Source: GWB2-37-7 sp049684915 (GTDB taxonomy: Bacteria > Bacillota > Clostridia > Lutisporales > Lutisporaceae). Taken from it: 51,479 nucleotides of DNA. Of this stretch, positions 1-9,369 are shown one piece after another. Made by a program: the position numbers and the translations under genes. Under the pieces are notes generated by a model that saw only the letters and a list, made by a program, of their open reading frames with translations, was not told the origin of the DNA and did not search any database. The first letter of the stretch is position 1. Each line of letters begins with the position of its first letter. The stretch is from positions 1 to 51,479 of the forward strand of contig JBAVGO010000102.1 of the NCBI GenBank assembly GCA_049684915.1, written 5' to 3'.

Positions 1-131
1 TCTACCTACGCTTAAACACAGCAGTTACCTGTTGCGCTCCAAGGTTGACTACGGGCGGTTGGTTATCCTTACCCGATGGGCTTCTCACCCACTATATAAT
101 CCGACATTGCTCGGACGCACTGCCTGGCACT

Positions 132-740
132 TATTCTCTCGGCGTTTGGATTGGGGAACATGAGAGCAGTAAATTTTGGCTTTCTGTGTTGAATGACCTC
201 AAAAGCCAGGGTGTTTTGGACGTTTATCTGTTTTGCGTGGATGGACTGAGGGGCTTTTGCGAGGCCATCAATGCCGCTTACCCGCAAGCACAAATCCAAC
301 GCTGCATCATCCATCAAATCAGAAGTTCTACCAAATATGTGAGCTACAAGGACATCAAAGCGCTCATGTCTGATTTGAAGCTGGTCTATCGAGCTGTCAC
401 GGAAGACGAGGCATTGGAGGCGTTCCGCTAGAAATGGGGTAAACAGTATCCCTCCTGCGTAAAGAGCTGGGAAGAAAACTGGTACATCCTGAGCACCTTT
501 TTCGCATACCCCGCGGAAATCCGACGCATCATATATACGACAAACATCATTGAGGGGCTTAACAGACAGTTCCGGCAAATCACCAAAAACAAACCCAGCT
601 TTACCGGCGATGACTCCCTGCGCAAAATGCTATACCTGGCGTCGAAGAAGATTGTCGAACACTGGACAGCCAGATGTCGAAATTGGGATATGGTATTAAG
701 CCAGCTCAACCTGATGTTTTCTGAGCGAGCAGTAGTCTGA
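132..740 (+). pseudogene. IS256-family transposase remnant (truncated, internal stop)
   Basis: The reading frame matches the C-terminal half of mutator-type (IS256 family) transposases. Family-like segments in order are LGVWIGEHES, FCVDGLRGF (containing the second catalytic Asp), IQRCIIHQIR, KYVSYKDIKAL and, after the stop, YTTNIIEGLNRQFR (the catalytic Glu region). The frame is broken by a TAG at 429-431 and then continues without a shift to a TGA at 738-740. The N-terminal half with the first catalytic Asp is absent; similarity begins near base 138 and the preceding sequence is unrelated. The element cannot make a working transposase. Flanking sequence on both sides may be group II intron debris, which suggests insertion of one mobile element into another. 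The family assignment is firm; the exact left edge is uncertain. Confidence 0.85.
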
Positions 741-865
741 TTTTGCCTTGAAATACACTTCCCACTACTAGGGCGTGTTCGGGACTTTCACCCGTTAGAT
801 TGCGCCCATGCCGGGCACCCATCTTCTTTCTTATGACGTAATCCCTCTCGACTCGGGAGGAGAAC
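741..865 (-). other. possible group II intron 5' (domain I) fragment
   Basis: Read on the minus strand, this stretch contains GGGTGCCCGG, then AACGGGTGAAAGTCCCGAAC. The GGGTGAAAGTCCC segment resembles the conserved 5' domain I region of bacterial group II introns. No intron-encoded reverse transcriptase and no domain V are present in the window, so at best this is a fragment. It abuts the end of the IS256 remnant. The assignment rests on motif memory only and needs a covariance-model search. Confidence 0.35.
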
Positions 866-910
866 CTGTTTCAGGCATGTTGGATAGCTGATAAAAACGT
901 CATCCTTGTG

Positions 911-2452
911 CTACTGTGCCGAATCAACAGCATAGCTTGCCAACTCGGCAAGGTAGTTCCGCAGTACGGCAATAGAATCGACGTTTTTCGCTGCTCTGTA
1001 TGTCTTTTCGTCAATCATACTTCTCAGGAAGTCCCAGAACGCGGCGGTCATATTACCTTCGTTTATAGCCAGCACAACCGACGGCTGGGAGGTCTTCGCT
1101 ACAATGACGCCGAGCTCCTCCCGCGCGTAGACGGTGTAATGGTCTTCCGTTGAGTTATCGATCAAATGAATGTGGTAATTTTCAAATGATTCAAGCAGTG
1201 CAAGAATGTGCTCCAGGTGGGCGATAAACTCCTCCGGTGTGTAGTACACTTCTCCCCCACTCAGCATATCTGACATGGACACCTTGACGCTTCCTCTTTT
1301 CACAGCCTCAACATCTGGCAGTGAGATGAGTTCGGTAAAGTGGTTTGACTGTAAATTCTCCAGAAAACATTGATAACGCGCATCATGGAGAGAACCGCCG
1401 CCATACTCATCCATACCAGACCGCTTGAGTATCTGCATAAGGAGAGGTTCAGGCATAGTCAATAGAGAAAGCGACTCGGTCTTAATCAGCGCATCCGCCT
1501 GCCCTCGTTCGAATTCGGCCAGTGTAGCGTAGCATCCCTCCCGTTCCCGAGCGGTGAAAATCCGCATCAGAGGCCGGCACAAGCGTAGGTATTGAAGAAA
1601 TTCCTCGGCAAAGGAAGCCACGGCATCCCGGTCACGGTATAAGACATTTGCAGCAGAGGAAGCCTGATCACCCACGGAATTTGAAATGACCGCCGCTGTC
1701 TCCGGTGCGATGAACAATGTCCGTTTGAAAATGCCATCCCGCTTTTTGGGATAAAAATACGGCTCGATTAGTCCACTCTTATACAGCGTCATCCACTGAT
1801 TAATGGCGCTGAGCATTTCATCCAGATCCCGGCTGACGGTGTGAATGATCTTGATTCGATTGCCGCGAGAGAGAACACGGATCATAAGCTCCGCCCACTT
1901 GCGGGCATATGTGGGATCCTCTGTCATCCATGCGGTTCCTTCATCGCTGAAAAGAAGCAGAGTTTGAGGAGATTCACATACGGCGACTTCGGAAAGGAAA
2001 TATTCCGCAGCCTTGCGCTTGCCTTCGATACCATAATAAATGGAGACAGCTTCGTCAGGAAAATAGGGTTTAGAATCATCTGACTGACCAACCTGCTCTG
2101 AACGATTGGCCATACCGGAAAGAGCGCTCAAAAACCGCCCCACCTGCTGAGTACTGTTTTCCCCATCCTGTATCAGCCAACGGGTAATTTCATCGGCAAG
2201 CAAACTGCTGTCGCCCGGTAGGTTTATCAGCTTCAGAGCATCAAGCAAGGCCTTTTTCTGGTAGTCCTCTTTGAATTGACGCGCAAGGAAAGTAGCCATA
2301 CCCTGTATCATGTGGTTATCCTTGGGCATGAGCCGTTTTCCGGTACGTAAGCGGCTGATATATGAGGCATCCAGCGTTGCAGCGTGAGCCAACGCGCTGT
2401 TTGAGGTTTTGGTAATATTCATAAGAAAGTCAAATTTTTCGGCAAAAGTCAC
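911..2452 (-). CDS. XRE-type helix-turn-helix regulator with large C-terminal domain
   Basis: Predicted 513-residue soluble protein. The first ~60 residues form a lambda-repressor-like helix-turn-helix (segment SNSALAHAATLDASYISRLR is the likely HTH), followed by ~440 residues of an alpha/beta region that I cannot assign to a named family. The GTG start at 2452 is chosen because GAAAGGGGG lies seven bases upstream and a convincing promoter (2473-2501) would start transcription near 2466, inside the alternative ATG at 2470. It is transcribed away from the small-protein/SLH surface-protein unit that starts at 2605; the shared 150-bp intergenic region suggests it regulates that unit, itself, or both (inference). 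Its G+C content is like that of the surface protein and unlike the rest of the window, consistent with joint acquisition. Confidence 0.8.
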   Translation of the reverse strand: MTFAEKFDFLMNITKTSNSALAHAATLDASYISRLRTGKRLMPKDNHMIQGMATFLARQFKEDYQKKALLDALKLINLPGDSSLLADEITRWLIQDGENSTQQVGRFLSALSGMANRSEQVGQSDDSKPYFPDEAVSIYYGIEGKRKAAEYFLSEVAVCESPQTLLLFSDEGTAWMTEDPTYARKWAELMIRVLSRGNRIKIIHTVSRDLDEMLSAINQWMTLYKSGLIEPYFYPKKRDGIFKRTLFIAPETAAVISNSVGDQASSAANVLYRDRDAVASFAEEFLQYLRLCRPLMRIFTAREREGCYATLAEFERGQADALIKTESLSLLTMPEPLLMQILKRSGMDEYGGGSLHDARYQCFLENLQSNHFTELISLPDVEAVKRGSVKVSMSDMLSGGEVYYTPEEFIAHLEHILALLESFENYHIHLIDNSTEDHYTVYAREELGVIVAKTSQPSVVLAINEGNMTAAFWDFLRSMIDEKTYRAAKNVDSIAVLRNYLAELASYAVDSAQ

Positions 2453-2472
2453 GGCAATTCCCCCTTTCATTC

Positions 2473-2501
2473 AGAATAGCAGATTACCGGCTGGATTGCA
2501 A
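2473..2501 (-). promoter_or_regulatory. sigma-A-type promoter of the XRE regulator
   Basis: On the minus strand TTGCAA and TATTCT are separated by exactly 17 bases. The inferred transcription start near 2466 leaves a short leader with the GGGGG ribosome site and supports the GTG start at 2452. Confidence 0.55.
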
Positions 2502-2557
2502 TAAATGGTGTCATGGTTCGTGCCACTATTTTGTCATTGCCAGATTGTGCCTCCATA

Positions 2558-2586
2558 TTGTCTAATAGGTAGCTTTTCCCTATACT
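2558..2586 (+). promoter_or_regulatory. sigma-A-type promoter of the small protein/SLH operon
   Basis: TTGTCT (2558-2563), a 17-base spacer and TATACT (2581-2586). The expected start near 2593 is only about 12 bases from the ATG at 2605, so the leader would hold little more than the GAGGTG ribosome site. Two TGTCATKG half-sites at 2509-2516 and 2532-2539, 23 bases apart, lie between the divergent promoters and could be operator elements (weak). Confidence 0.55.
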
Positions 2587-2604
2587 GAATATGAGGTGAT
2601 GCAC

Positions 2605-2919
2605 ATGGAGATTCTGGCACGGATTAAGACCGGATTTTTTGAGATGAAGCCGTATCGGCTGAAAGCGGAAGAAGGAAGTCTATCGCTTATTCCACTTCAG
2701 GAGGGTGGCGAGGGGATTATTGTCCTTTCAGAGGGCGATATTCTATCTGTCACACTAACGGAGGGGCGGCTTCCGGAGCTGGAGATACAGGCCCGAAATG
2801 AACTGTACTCCGGTATCCTTGAGGAGAGTTGTTCTCTTGCGGAAGTTATAAACTATTTGAAAGAATACCTGAATATCAACATTACCTGTGAATATAATGG
2901 AGGAGAAAAACATGCGTAA
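2605..2919 (+). CDS. small protein of unknown function, first gene of the SLH operon
   Basis: A 104-residue acidic, soluble protein beginning MEILARIKTGFF; not recognised. Alternating hydrophobic strands such as LSLIPL, GIIVL and ILSVTL suggest a small beta-rich fold ending in a helix (LAEVINYLKEYL). No signal peptide, membrane segment or cysteine pair suggests secretion. ATG 2605 is preferred over the GTG at 2596 and ATG at 2599 because ATGAGG lies eight bases upstream of it. Its last 8 bases overlap the start of the SLH protein gene, so translation is probably coupled. The overlap suggests a shared role with the surface protein or its regulator. Confidence 0.7.
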   Translation: MEILARIKTGFFEMKPYRLKAEEGSLSLIPLQEGGEGIIVLSEGDILSVTLTEGRLPELEIQARNELYSGILEESCSLAEVINYLKEYLNINITCEYNGGEKHA

Positions 2920-5900
2920 AAAATTATTATCTCTGATGCTGTCGGCGACGATGGTGCTGTCGCTGTTTGTATCGGTACCAATAACTGCATATGCGGATGG
3001 TAATATTGTTCCGATTTCTGGTGAAATTCAAGGAAATACAACTTGGACAGCAGATAATCAATACATAATAGACGGAGATACCTATGTAAAACCAGAGGCA
3101 ACATTGACCATCAATCCGGGTGTCATCGTGAAAATCAAGCCTGGGGTGAGGTTATTAGTAGATGGAACTTTGAATGCCTCCGGCACTGACGGAAATAAAA
3201 TTTATTTTACCGATTTCAGGGACGACACAGTGGGCGGCGATACCAACGGTGACGGTGCTGCTTCAAGTCCTGCTGCCGGCGGCTGGACTTATATGCTGCT
3301 TGGCTATAACAATGATGCCACCGTTGACTTGAGCCATTGCGTAATAAGGTACGGGGGCGGCAGCTGGGGTGGCTGGGGCAATGACAGCCTGGTTATAGTA
3401 AATCGAGGCAGTAATGTCAACATAGACAATTGCGAACTGGCTCATAGCATACTTCGGGGAATTAAAATTGAAAATACTACCGGGAGTGTGAGTATTTCCA
3501 GCAGCACCTTTCATGACAATATAAACAATGGTCTCTTTACCAAAAACAGTACTCCTTCCATCACGAATAGTACTTTTAGTGGAAACGGACAATACGGACT
3601 TTATATTCAAGGCAGTGCATTACCAAGCAGCATTTCGGGTAATGCCTTTTCCGGTAATACAATGGGGAGCATTGGGCTTGGTGCAACGGCAGCCGGCACA
3701 AGCATTGCTTCAGACAATTCCGGTGTTGAAGGGATATGGGTAATAAATGGCGAGATAAGCGGCGATGCTACATGGGGAGCAACTTTCCCCTATGTGTTGA
3801 CCGGGGATACTTACGTGAAGCCAGGAGTAATACTGACTATTAACCCGGGTGTCATCGTGAAGATCAAGCCCGGGGTGAGGTTATTAGTAGATGGAACTTT
3901 GAATGCCTCCGGCACTGACGGAAATAAAATTTATTTTACCGATTTCAGGGATGACACAGTAGGCGGCGATACCAACGGTGACGGCGCTGCTTCAAGTCCT
4001 GCTGCCGGCGGCTGGACCTATATGCTGCTTGGCTATAACAATGATGCCACCGCTGACTTGGGCCATTGTATAATCAGGTACGGGGGCGGCAGCTGGGGTG
4101 GCTGGGGCAATGACAGCCTGATTGCAGTAAATGGAGGTAGCAATGTCAACATAGACAATTGCGAACTGGCTCATAGCATACTTCGGGGAATCCGGATCGA
4201 AAATGCCACCGGAACTGTGAGCATTTCCAATAGCGCTATTTATGATAATGCACAATATGGTTTATATATCAATAATTCTACAGGAAATGTTGCAATTAAT
4301 AGCTGTGAAATTTATAACAGCTTATCGGGTCAAATCAATGTCAACAATTCACCAAACGTGACTATAACTGCCACCCCTGCGGAAATGCTCAATGCATCTG
4401 CAGCACCTGGAACCGTGGTGGATAGTACAAAGGTGGCAGCCACAGTTGGATCAGGCAATCATCTTGTAGTTCAAATATCTTCTTCAACAATAAGCGATGT
4501 TGACTTACACAGCATAGTTCCAACAGGTGTGGGGATTATTGATCCATATACGCAAGGTGCAGATATTTCTGGTGTAGATCCAATTACCAATAAATATCTT
4601 GCTGTTTATGAGACAAATACCAATAATAAAGTAGTAAAATTCAAGTTAATCCCACTTGCAGGAAGTGACATTTATACCGCACCTGTCCTCCATGATGCCG
4701 GGACGAACGCAGACGGCACAAAGGTTGTTTTGAGCTTTGATAAGGCTATGGCAGATCCGACTGGAAAACATGCTCAGTTTAGTGTAGTCTTCGGCGGCGG
4801 CAATGCGGTTACATCGGCTATGCTTGGAACGGACACAAAAACCATTGAGCTAACGGTAACAACGCCGATTACATATGGGCAAACTGTCACGGTAGGCTAC
4901 ACACCCGGCACGATTGCGGCGGCCGATGGGGGAATGCTGGTGGCCTTTGCCAACCAGACGGTGACGAACAATGTTGCGGCGAACGTAGCTCAGATCGGTT
5001 CAACCGGTTACCCGACACTCGCAGGTGCCCTCGCTGCGGCAACAGGCACAGATACGATTGTTCTCATTTCAGACATCACCTACTCCAATGCGATTATAGC
5101 TGACGCCAAAACCGTGGCCATTGACTTAAATGGCTTTGGTTTGACTGTGTCCGGGGTTGCGGGTCATGCTTTGGAAGCTAAAAACAATGGAGTTTTGAAT
5201 ATTCTGGACGAAGATGGGAGTGGAGTGCTAACTGTAAATTCTTCTGGGGAATACAGGCATTGTGTCAATGCAATATCAGGAGGTAAGGTAAATATCAAAG
5301 GAAGCCTAACAGCATCATTACCAGTTGGTGCGGGTTCCTATCAAAACATAATTGGTGCTTACGCAGACGGCTCTGGCAGTACAATAAATCTTATCGGCAG
5401 TGCCTTCGGACACATGGCAGGGATTTATGCCCAAAGCGGAGCAGTTATTACGGTTTCTGGCAATGTGAGCGGTTCCTATTATGGCGCATTTTCAGCTTAC
5501 AACGGCTCGGTCAATGTAAATGGAAATGTCTCTGGTAGCCGGGCACTTGTGTCGGAATACGGTGGAATTGCTACAGTTGAAGGAGACATTACAGGCAGTG
5601 ACCATGCAATTGATGCAACAACAGATGTCGGGTGGAATCCTCCGATTATCAGAGTCACAGGAAATGTGAAGGGTACTGGAGGCGCAGCCATACGTGCAGG
5701 TAACGCTGCAGATATCCAGATTACTGGAAACGTGACAGGCTATATTGTAGTTTCCGGCTCCTCCTCTGCCTGCCCTGATATTACGGTGAATGGCGACATC
5801 ACATTGAGTACCGGTTTCGGTGTCAGTGTTTTCTATGGTGGCACGGTAACCGTAAACGGACATATACTTGGCACTTCACCTTATCTGAGGCTGAATAATC

Positions 5901-7675
5901 TGGATATCAGCAAAAATGACTATGAGATATCCGGAGACTACCTGGTATATTCCAATAGCACGGTTGAGACTCCCGCCCCATTTGCTGCTAACACCGTACG
6001 GGTTGAAATTCCGCAGGGCGGCTATACTGTGACCATCGGCACGCTTTCCGACGGAACGATTACGGCAAGCCCAACGTCAGCTGCACCAGGAACCAACATC
6101 AATCTTACGATTACCCCGGCTACCGGAAAACAGCTCAAGGCAGGGACGCTGAAATACAACGACGGAAACGACCATGCCATCACAGGTACGAGTTTTACAA
6201 TGCCTGCTGGCAACGTGGCGGTAACGGCGGAGTTTGAGGACATTTTGGTCAATCAAGCTCCCGTCATCACCTCAAACTGGAGCTACGCAACCGTCTACTT
6301 TGGGAAGGACTACCCATATACCATTACGGTTACGGATGCGGAGAATACATCGGGCACGAAGATATACAGCTCGCTGGATGGGGCCGGATACAACATTGCC
6401 TGGACTTTCTCAGGTGCACCAAGCACACAAAATATGACGCTATCCCCGCTCAAGGGGGTTCTGGCATCGGGAAGTCACACTCTGAGGTATTATGCTCAGG
6501 ACACCGGTGGAGCTGTCTCCAACACTCTTACATTGACGTTCACGGTGGCTGACGAGCCGGTAAGTCCGCCTACCAGCGGTGGAAGCACACCGACCGACAC
6601 TGGCACTAAGGTTACCGTCATAACCACCGATGGAAAAACCTCCGTCACGGGGACATTGACTCAGGCAAACGGCGGCACGCAGGTTGTCATCAAAAACGAC
6701 GATTTCAATAAAGTAAATACCGCCGACAAACCGGCCGCTGTCAATGCACAGTTGGCCACAGTGACCTTTGATAAAAAGGCGATGGATACCATCGGTACGG
6801 CGGCGGGTTCAGGTGATGTGACGCTGGCGGTACGTCAGGTTCCTACCTCCGAATTGTCGGTAATCCAGAAGACACTGGTCGGGTCAAGACCTGTTTATGA
6901 TTTTACAGTCATCGGAGGCGGCAAGACAATTTCCAATTTCAATGGTGGACACGCAACGGTCAGCATTCCGTATACCTTAGGGGCGGGTGAACATCCCCAT
7001 GCCATCGTCATCTGGTATCTCAGCGACAGCGGCAAGCTTGTTGGCATGCGAGGACACTACGATGCATCCACAAAAACCATGGTCTTTAGGACACCGCACC
7101 TCTCAAGCTTTGTCATCGGCCACAATCCCATCATCTTTAAGGATGTGCCTGCAGGTGCTTGGTATGAGAACGCAGTGACTTTCCTTGCGGCACGGGACAT
7201 CGTTACAGGCACGGGAGATGGGAAGTTTAGTTCTGATTCGGCACTGACCCGAGGACAGTTTGTCGTGATACTGATGCGGGCCTATAGTATTACGCCGGAT
7301 GAGGACCTGGCGGGCAATTTCAGCGATGCCGGAAACACCTATTACACTGGTTATCTTGCAGCCGCGAAGCGCCTCGGCATTTCAAACGGCGTAGGGAACA
7401 ATATGTTTGCTCCCGATCAGTCGATTACCCGTCAGGAAATGTTCACATTGCTGTATAATGTATTAACGGTAATTGGTGAACTCCCCGAAGGAAACTCTGG
7501 CAAGAAGCTTTCGGACTTCTCCGATGCTTCAGGTATCGCATCTTGGGCAGAGAACTCCATGACGCTGCTTGTGGAAACCGGAACCATATCTGGCAACGGC
7601 GGGAAGCTCTCTCCGACCGACACTACAACCCGTGCGGAAATGGCACAAGTACTGTATAACTTATTGATGAAGTAA
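2912..7675 (+). CDS. large secreted S-layer-homology protein with beta-helix repeats
   Basis: Predicted 1,587-residue exported surface protein. The start at 2912 follows GGAGGA by seven bases and gives a classical signal peptide (MRKKLLSLMLSATMVLSLF..., likely cleavage after AYA). Then come two near-identical right-handed beta-helix/NosD-like modules (about residues 25-190 and 270-430, repeat of 243 residues), an SwmB-like beta domain around residues 595-690, a further beta-helix region to about 1000, a bacterial repeat domain (GTLSDGTITASP...), an Ig-like/cadherin-like domain, a beta domain common before SLH regions, and three C-terminal SLH domains (FKDVPAGAWYENAVTFL, FSDAGNTYYTGYLAAAK, FSDASGIASWAENSM). 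SLH triplets anchor proteins to pyruvylated secondary cell-wall polymers. A substrate or adhesion partner cannot be named. Confidence 0.93.
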   Translation: MRKKLLSLMLSATMVLSLFVSVPITAYADGNIVPISGEIQGNTTWTADNQYIIDGDTYVKPEATLTINPGVIVKIKPGVRLLVDGTLNASGTDGNKIYFTDFRDDTVGGDTNGDGAASSPAAGGWTYMLLGYNNDATVDLSHCVIRYGGGSWGGWGNDSLVIVNRGSNVNIDNCELAHSILRGIKIENTTGSVSISSSTFHDNINNGLFTKNSTPSITNSTFSGNGQYGLYIQGSALPSSISGNAFSGNTMGSIGLGATAAGTSIASDNSGVEGIWVINGEISGDATWGATFPYVLTGDTYVKPGVILTINPGVIVKIKPGVRLLVDGTLNASGTDGNKIYFTDFRDDTVGGDTNGDGAASSPAAGGWTYMLLGYNNDATADLGHCIIRYGGGSWGGWGNDSLIAVNGGSNVNIDNCELAHSILRGIRIENATGTVSISNSAIYDNAQYGLYINNSTGNVAINSCEIYNSLSGQINVNNSPNVTITATPAEMLNASAAPGTVVDSTKVAATVGSGNHLVVQISSSTISDVDLHSIVPTGVGIIDPYTQGADISGVDPITNKYLAVYETNTNNKVVKFKLIPLAGSDIYTAPVLHDAGTNADGTKVVLSFDKAMADPTGKHAQFSVVFGGGNAVTSAMLGTDTKTIELTVTTPITYGQTVTVGYTPGTIAAADGGMLVAFANQTVTNNVAANVAQIGSTGYPTLAGALAAATGTDTIVLISDITYSNAIIADAKTVAIDLNGFGLTVSGVAGHALEAKNNGVLNILDEDGSGVLTVNSSGEYRHCVNAISGGKVNIKGSLTASLPVGAGSYQNIIGAYADGSGSTINLIGSAFGHMAGIYAQSGAVITVSGNVSGSYYGAFSAYNGSVNVNGNVSGSRALVSEYGGIATVEGDITGSDHAIDATTDVGWNPPIIRVTGNVKGTGGAAIRAGNAADIQITGNVTGYIVVSGSSSACPDITVNGDITLSTGFGVSVFYGGTVTVNGHILGTSPYLRLNNLDISKNDYEISGDYLVYSNSTVETPAPFAANTVRVEIPQGGYTVTIGTLSDGTITASPTSAAPGTNINLTITPATGKQLKAGTLKYNDGNDHAITGTSFTMPAGNVAVTAEFEDILVNQAPVITSNWSYATVYFGKDYPYTITVTDAENTSGTKIYSSLDGAGYNIAWTFSGAPSTQNMTLSPLKGVLASGSHTLRYYAQDTGGAVSNTLTLTFTVADEPVSPPTSGGSTPTDTGTKVTVITTDGKTSVTGTLTQANGGTQVVIKNDDFNKVNTADKPAAVNAQLATVTFDKKAMDTIGTAAGSGDVTLAVRQVPTSELSVIQKTLVGSRPVYDFTVIGGGKTISNFNGGHATVSIPYTLGAGEHPHAIVIWYLSDSGKLVGMRGHYDASTKTMVFRTPHLSSFVIGHNPIIFKDVPAGAWYENAVTFLAARDIVTGTGDGKFSSDSALTRGQFVVILMRAYSITPDEDLAGNFSDAGNTYYTGYLAAAKRLGISNGVGNNMFAPDQSITRQEMFTLLYNVLTVIGELPEGNSGKKLSDFSDASGIASWAENSMTLLVETGTISGNGGKLSPTDTTTRAEMAQVLYNLLMK
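3118..3476 (+). repeat. direct repeat copy 1 inside the SLH protein gene
   Basis: About 359 bp nearly identical at DNA level to 3847-4205. The offset of 729 bp equals 243 codons, so the duplication is in frame. It encodes the motif block GTDGNKIYFTDFRDD and RYGGGSWGGWGND. Confidence 0.9.
3847..4205 (+). repeat. direct repeat copy 2 inside the SLH protein gene
   Basis: Second copy of the ~359-bp direct repeat. Most differences from copy 1 are single bases, several of them synonymous, implying a fairly recent duplication or ongoing gene conversion. Sequence before and after the repeat diverges much more. Confidence 0.9.
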
Positions 7676-7686
7676 TATAAATTATA

Positions 7687-7734
7687 AAAAGCAGAAAGTC
7701 AGTCACCTTTCATAGTGATTGACTTTCTGCTTTT
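7687..7734 (+). terminator. intrinsic terminator after the SLH operon
   Basis: A 20-bp stem with one G-T wobble (AAAAGCAGAAAGTCAGTCAC and its partner), an 8-base loop, and TTTT at the end. Its A- and T-rich ends make it potentially bidirectional, so it may also stop the converging guaA transcript. Confidence 0.85.
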
Positions 7735-7811
7735 GTGTTGCCCCGTACCGGTTACCCCTCGGTTCAATTAGTATCCCTGAGAGCAATAACCCTTTAATAT
7801 ACTGGGTTTCT

Positions 7812-9344
7812 TTATTCCCACTCAATAGTTGCTGGTGGTTTTGAGGTTACATCATATACTATTCTATTAACATGCTCCACTTCGTTTACTATTCTGTTTG
7901 ATATTTTCTCAAGCACATCATATGGGATACGTGCCCAATCGGCAGTCATAGCATCAGAGCTGGTTACAGCACGAATTGCTATAGTATGTGAGTAAGTGCG
8001 TTCATCGCCCATTACCCCTACGCTTCTGATATCAGGAACTACAGTAAAATACTGCCATATGCTTCTATCAAGTCCTGCCTTTTTGATTTCTTCTCGAAGT
8101 ATTGCATCCGACTCTTTGACTATAGTAAGCTTTTCTTCGGTTAACTCACCAAGTACTCTAATTCCAAGACCTGGACCGGGGAAGGGCTGTCTCCAAACGA
8201 GGTCCTCAGGTATACCAAGCTCAAGTCCAACCTGTCTTACCTCATCCTTAAACAATGTATTTAAAGGTTCAATTAGCTTGAACTGCATATCCTCTGGAAG
8301 TCCTCCCACATTGTGGTGAGACTTTATGGTAGCAGCGGTTTTAGTACCACTCTCTATGATATCTGGGTAAATTGTACCCTGTACTAAATAATCAATGTCT
8401 CCTAGCTTGTCAGCTTCCTCTTCAAAGACTCTTATGAACTCTTCTCCTATTATCTTTCTCTTTTTCTCTGGATCTGCTACTCCTGCAAGCTTACCTAAAA
8501 ATCTTTCCTCTGCATTTACCCTTATAAGATTCATATCAAATTGCTTTCTGAATATGTTTTCAACCTGATTGCCTTCATCCTTGCGAAGCAGACCATGATC
8601 AACAAATATACAGGTAAGCTGATTGCCCACTGCTTTATGCACCAGCACAGCAGCTACAGAGGAATCTACTCCTCCGCTTAAAGCACATAATATCTTTTTA
8701 CTTCCAACCTTTTCTTTTATCTCAGCCAGCTTCTCATCTATAAAGCTGTCCATAGTCCAATTGCCCTTTAGTCCACATACCTCATATAAAAAGTTATTAA
8801 TTACTGATTTACCGTGTTGTGTATGCTCTACTTCAGGATGGAACTGTACTCCATAAAGCTTCTTTGCCTTACTTCCCATAGCAGCTACAGGACAGGTTTC
8901 TGTAGTTCCCAATATTTCAAAGCCTTCGGGTACTTCACTTACATAGATTGTATGGCTCATCCAGCAAATACTCTTGCTTGGCACATCCTTAAAAATATCT
9001 GACGGTCTAACATTCATCTCTGCCTTGCCATATTCTCTTTTCTCTGCTCTTGCTACATTCCCACCTAAAATGTAGGACATTAACTGTGCACCATAGCATA
9101 TGCCGAGTATGGGGATATTTAGCTCAAATATCTCTTTCTCACACCTTGGAGCTCCTTCTTCATATACACTTGCAGGTCCGCCAGTGAAAATAATACCCTT
9201 TGGATTCTTAATCTTTATTTGCTCTATAGTTATATCATAAGGTACTACCTCGCAGTACACCTTTGCCTCTCTTACTCTTCTTGCTATTAGCTGATTGTAC
9301 TGACCACCAAAGTCCAAAATCAGTACCAATTCCTTGTTATCCAT
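7812..9344 (-). CDS. guaA: GMP synthase (glutamine-hydrolysing)
   Basis: A 510-residue cytoplasmic enzyme that converts XMP, ATP and glutamine to GMP. The N-terminal class I glutamine amidotransferase domain (about 1-190) shows the nucleophile motif GICYGAQ and the partner FHPEVEHT. The ATP-pyrophosphatase domain has the P-loop CALSGGVDSSV near residue 220, and the dimerisation domain ends in the conserved C-terminus KPPATIEWE. The start follows AAGGAGA with normal spacing. It lies 25 bases downstream of guaB, and the two form one operon behind a guanine riboswitch, so GMP synthesis from IMP would be shut off when guanine is abundant. Length is typical for the family. Confidence 0.98.
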   Translation of the reverse strand: MDNKELVLILDFGGQYNQLIARRVREAKVYCEVVPYDITIEQIKIKNPKGIIFTGGPASVYEEGAPRCEKEIFELNIPILGICYGAQLMSYILGGNVARAEKREYGKAEMNVRPSDIFKDVPSKSICWMSHTIYVSEVPEGFEILGTTETCPVAAMGSKAKKLYGVQFHPEVEHTQHGKSVINNFLYEVCGLKGNWTMDSFIDEKLAEIKEKVGSKKILCALSGGVDSSVAAVLVHKAVGNQLTCIFVDHGLLRKDEGNQVENIFRKQFDMNLIRVNAEERFLGKLAGVADPEKKRKIIGEEFIRVFEEEADKLGDIDYLVQGTIYPDIIESGTKTAATIKSHHNVGGLPEDMQFKLIEPLNTLFKDEVRQVGLELGIPEDLVWRQPFPGPGLGIRVLGELTEEKLTIVKESDAILREEIKKAGLDRSIWQYFTVVPDIRSVGVMGDERTYSHTIAIRAVTSSDAMTADWARIPYDVLEKISNRIVNEVEHVNRIVYDVTSKPPATIEWE

Positions 9345-9369
9345 TTATATTTTCTCCTTATTCTTCAAG

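Noticed and set aside
45..431. 128-residue frame as an intact gene
   Set aside because: It is only part of an IS256-type transposase. Similarity begins near base 138 and continues past the TAG at 429-431 in the same frame, so it is a pseudogene.
3118..4205. Repeats as a CRISPR array
   Set aside because: Only two long in-frame coding repeats; no short regular repeat-spacer pattern. No CRISPR array or cas gene was seen anywhere in the window.
3263..6252. Several minus-strand frames of 60-123 residues opposite the SLH protein
   Set aside because: They are antisense shadows of a repetitive high-G+C gene, without ribosome sites, and two of them are the same repeat read backwards.
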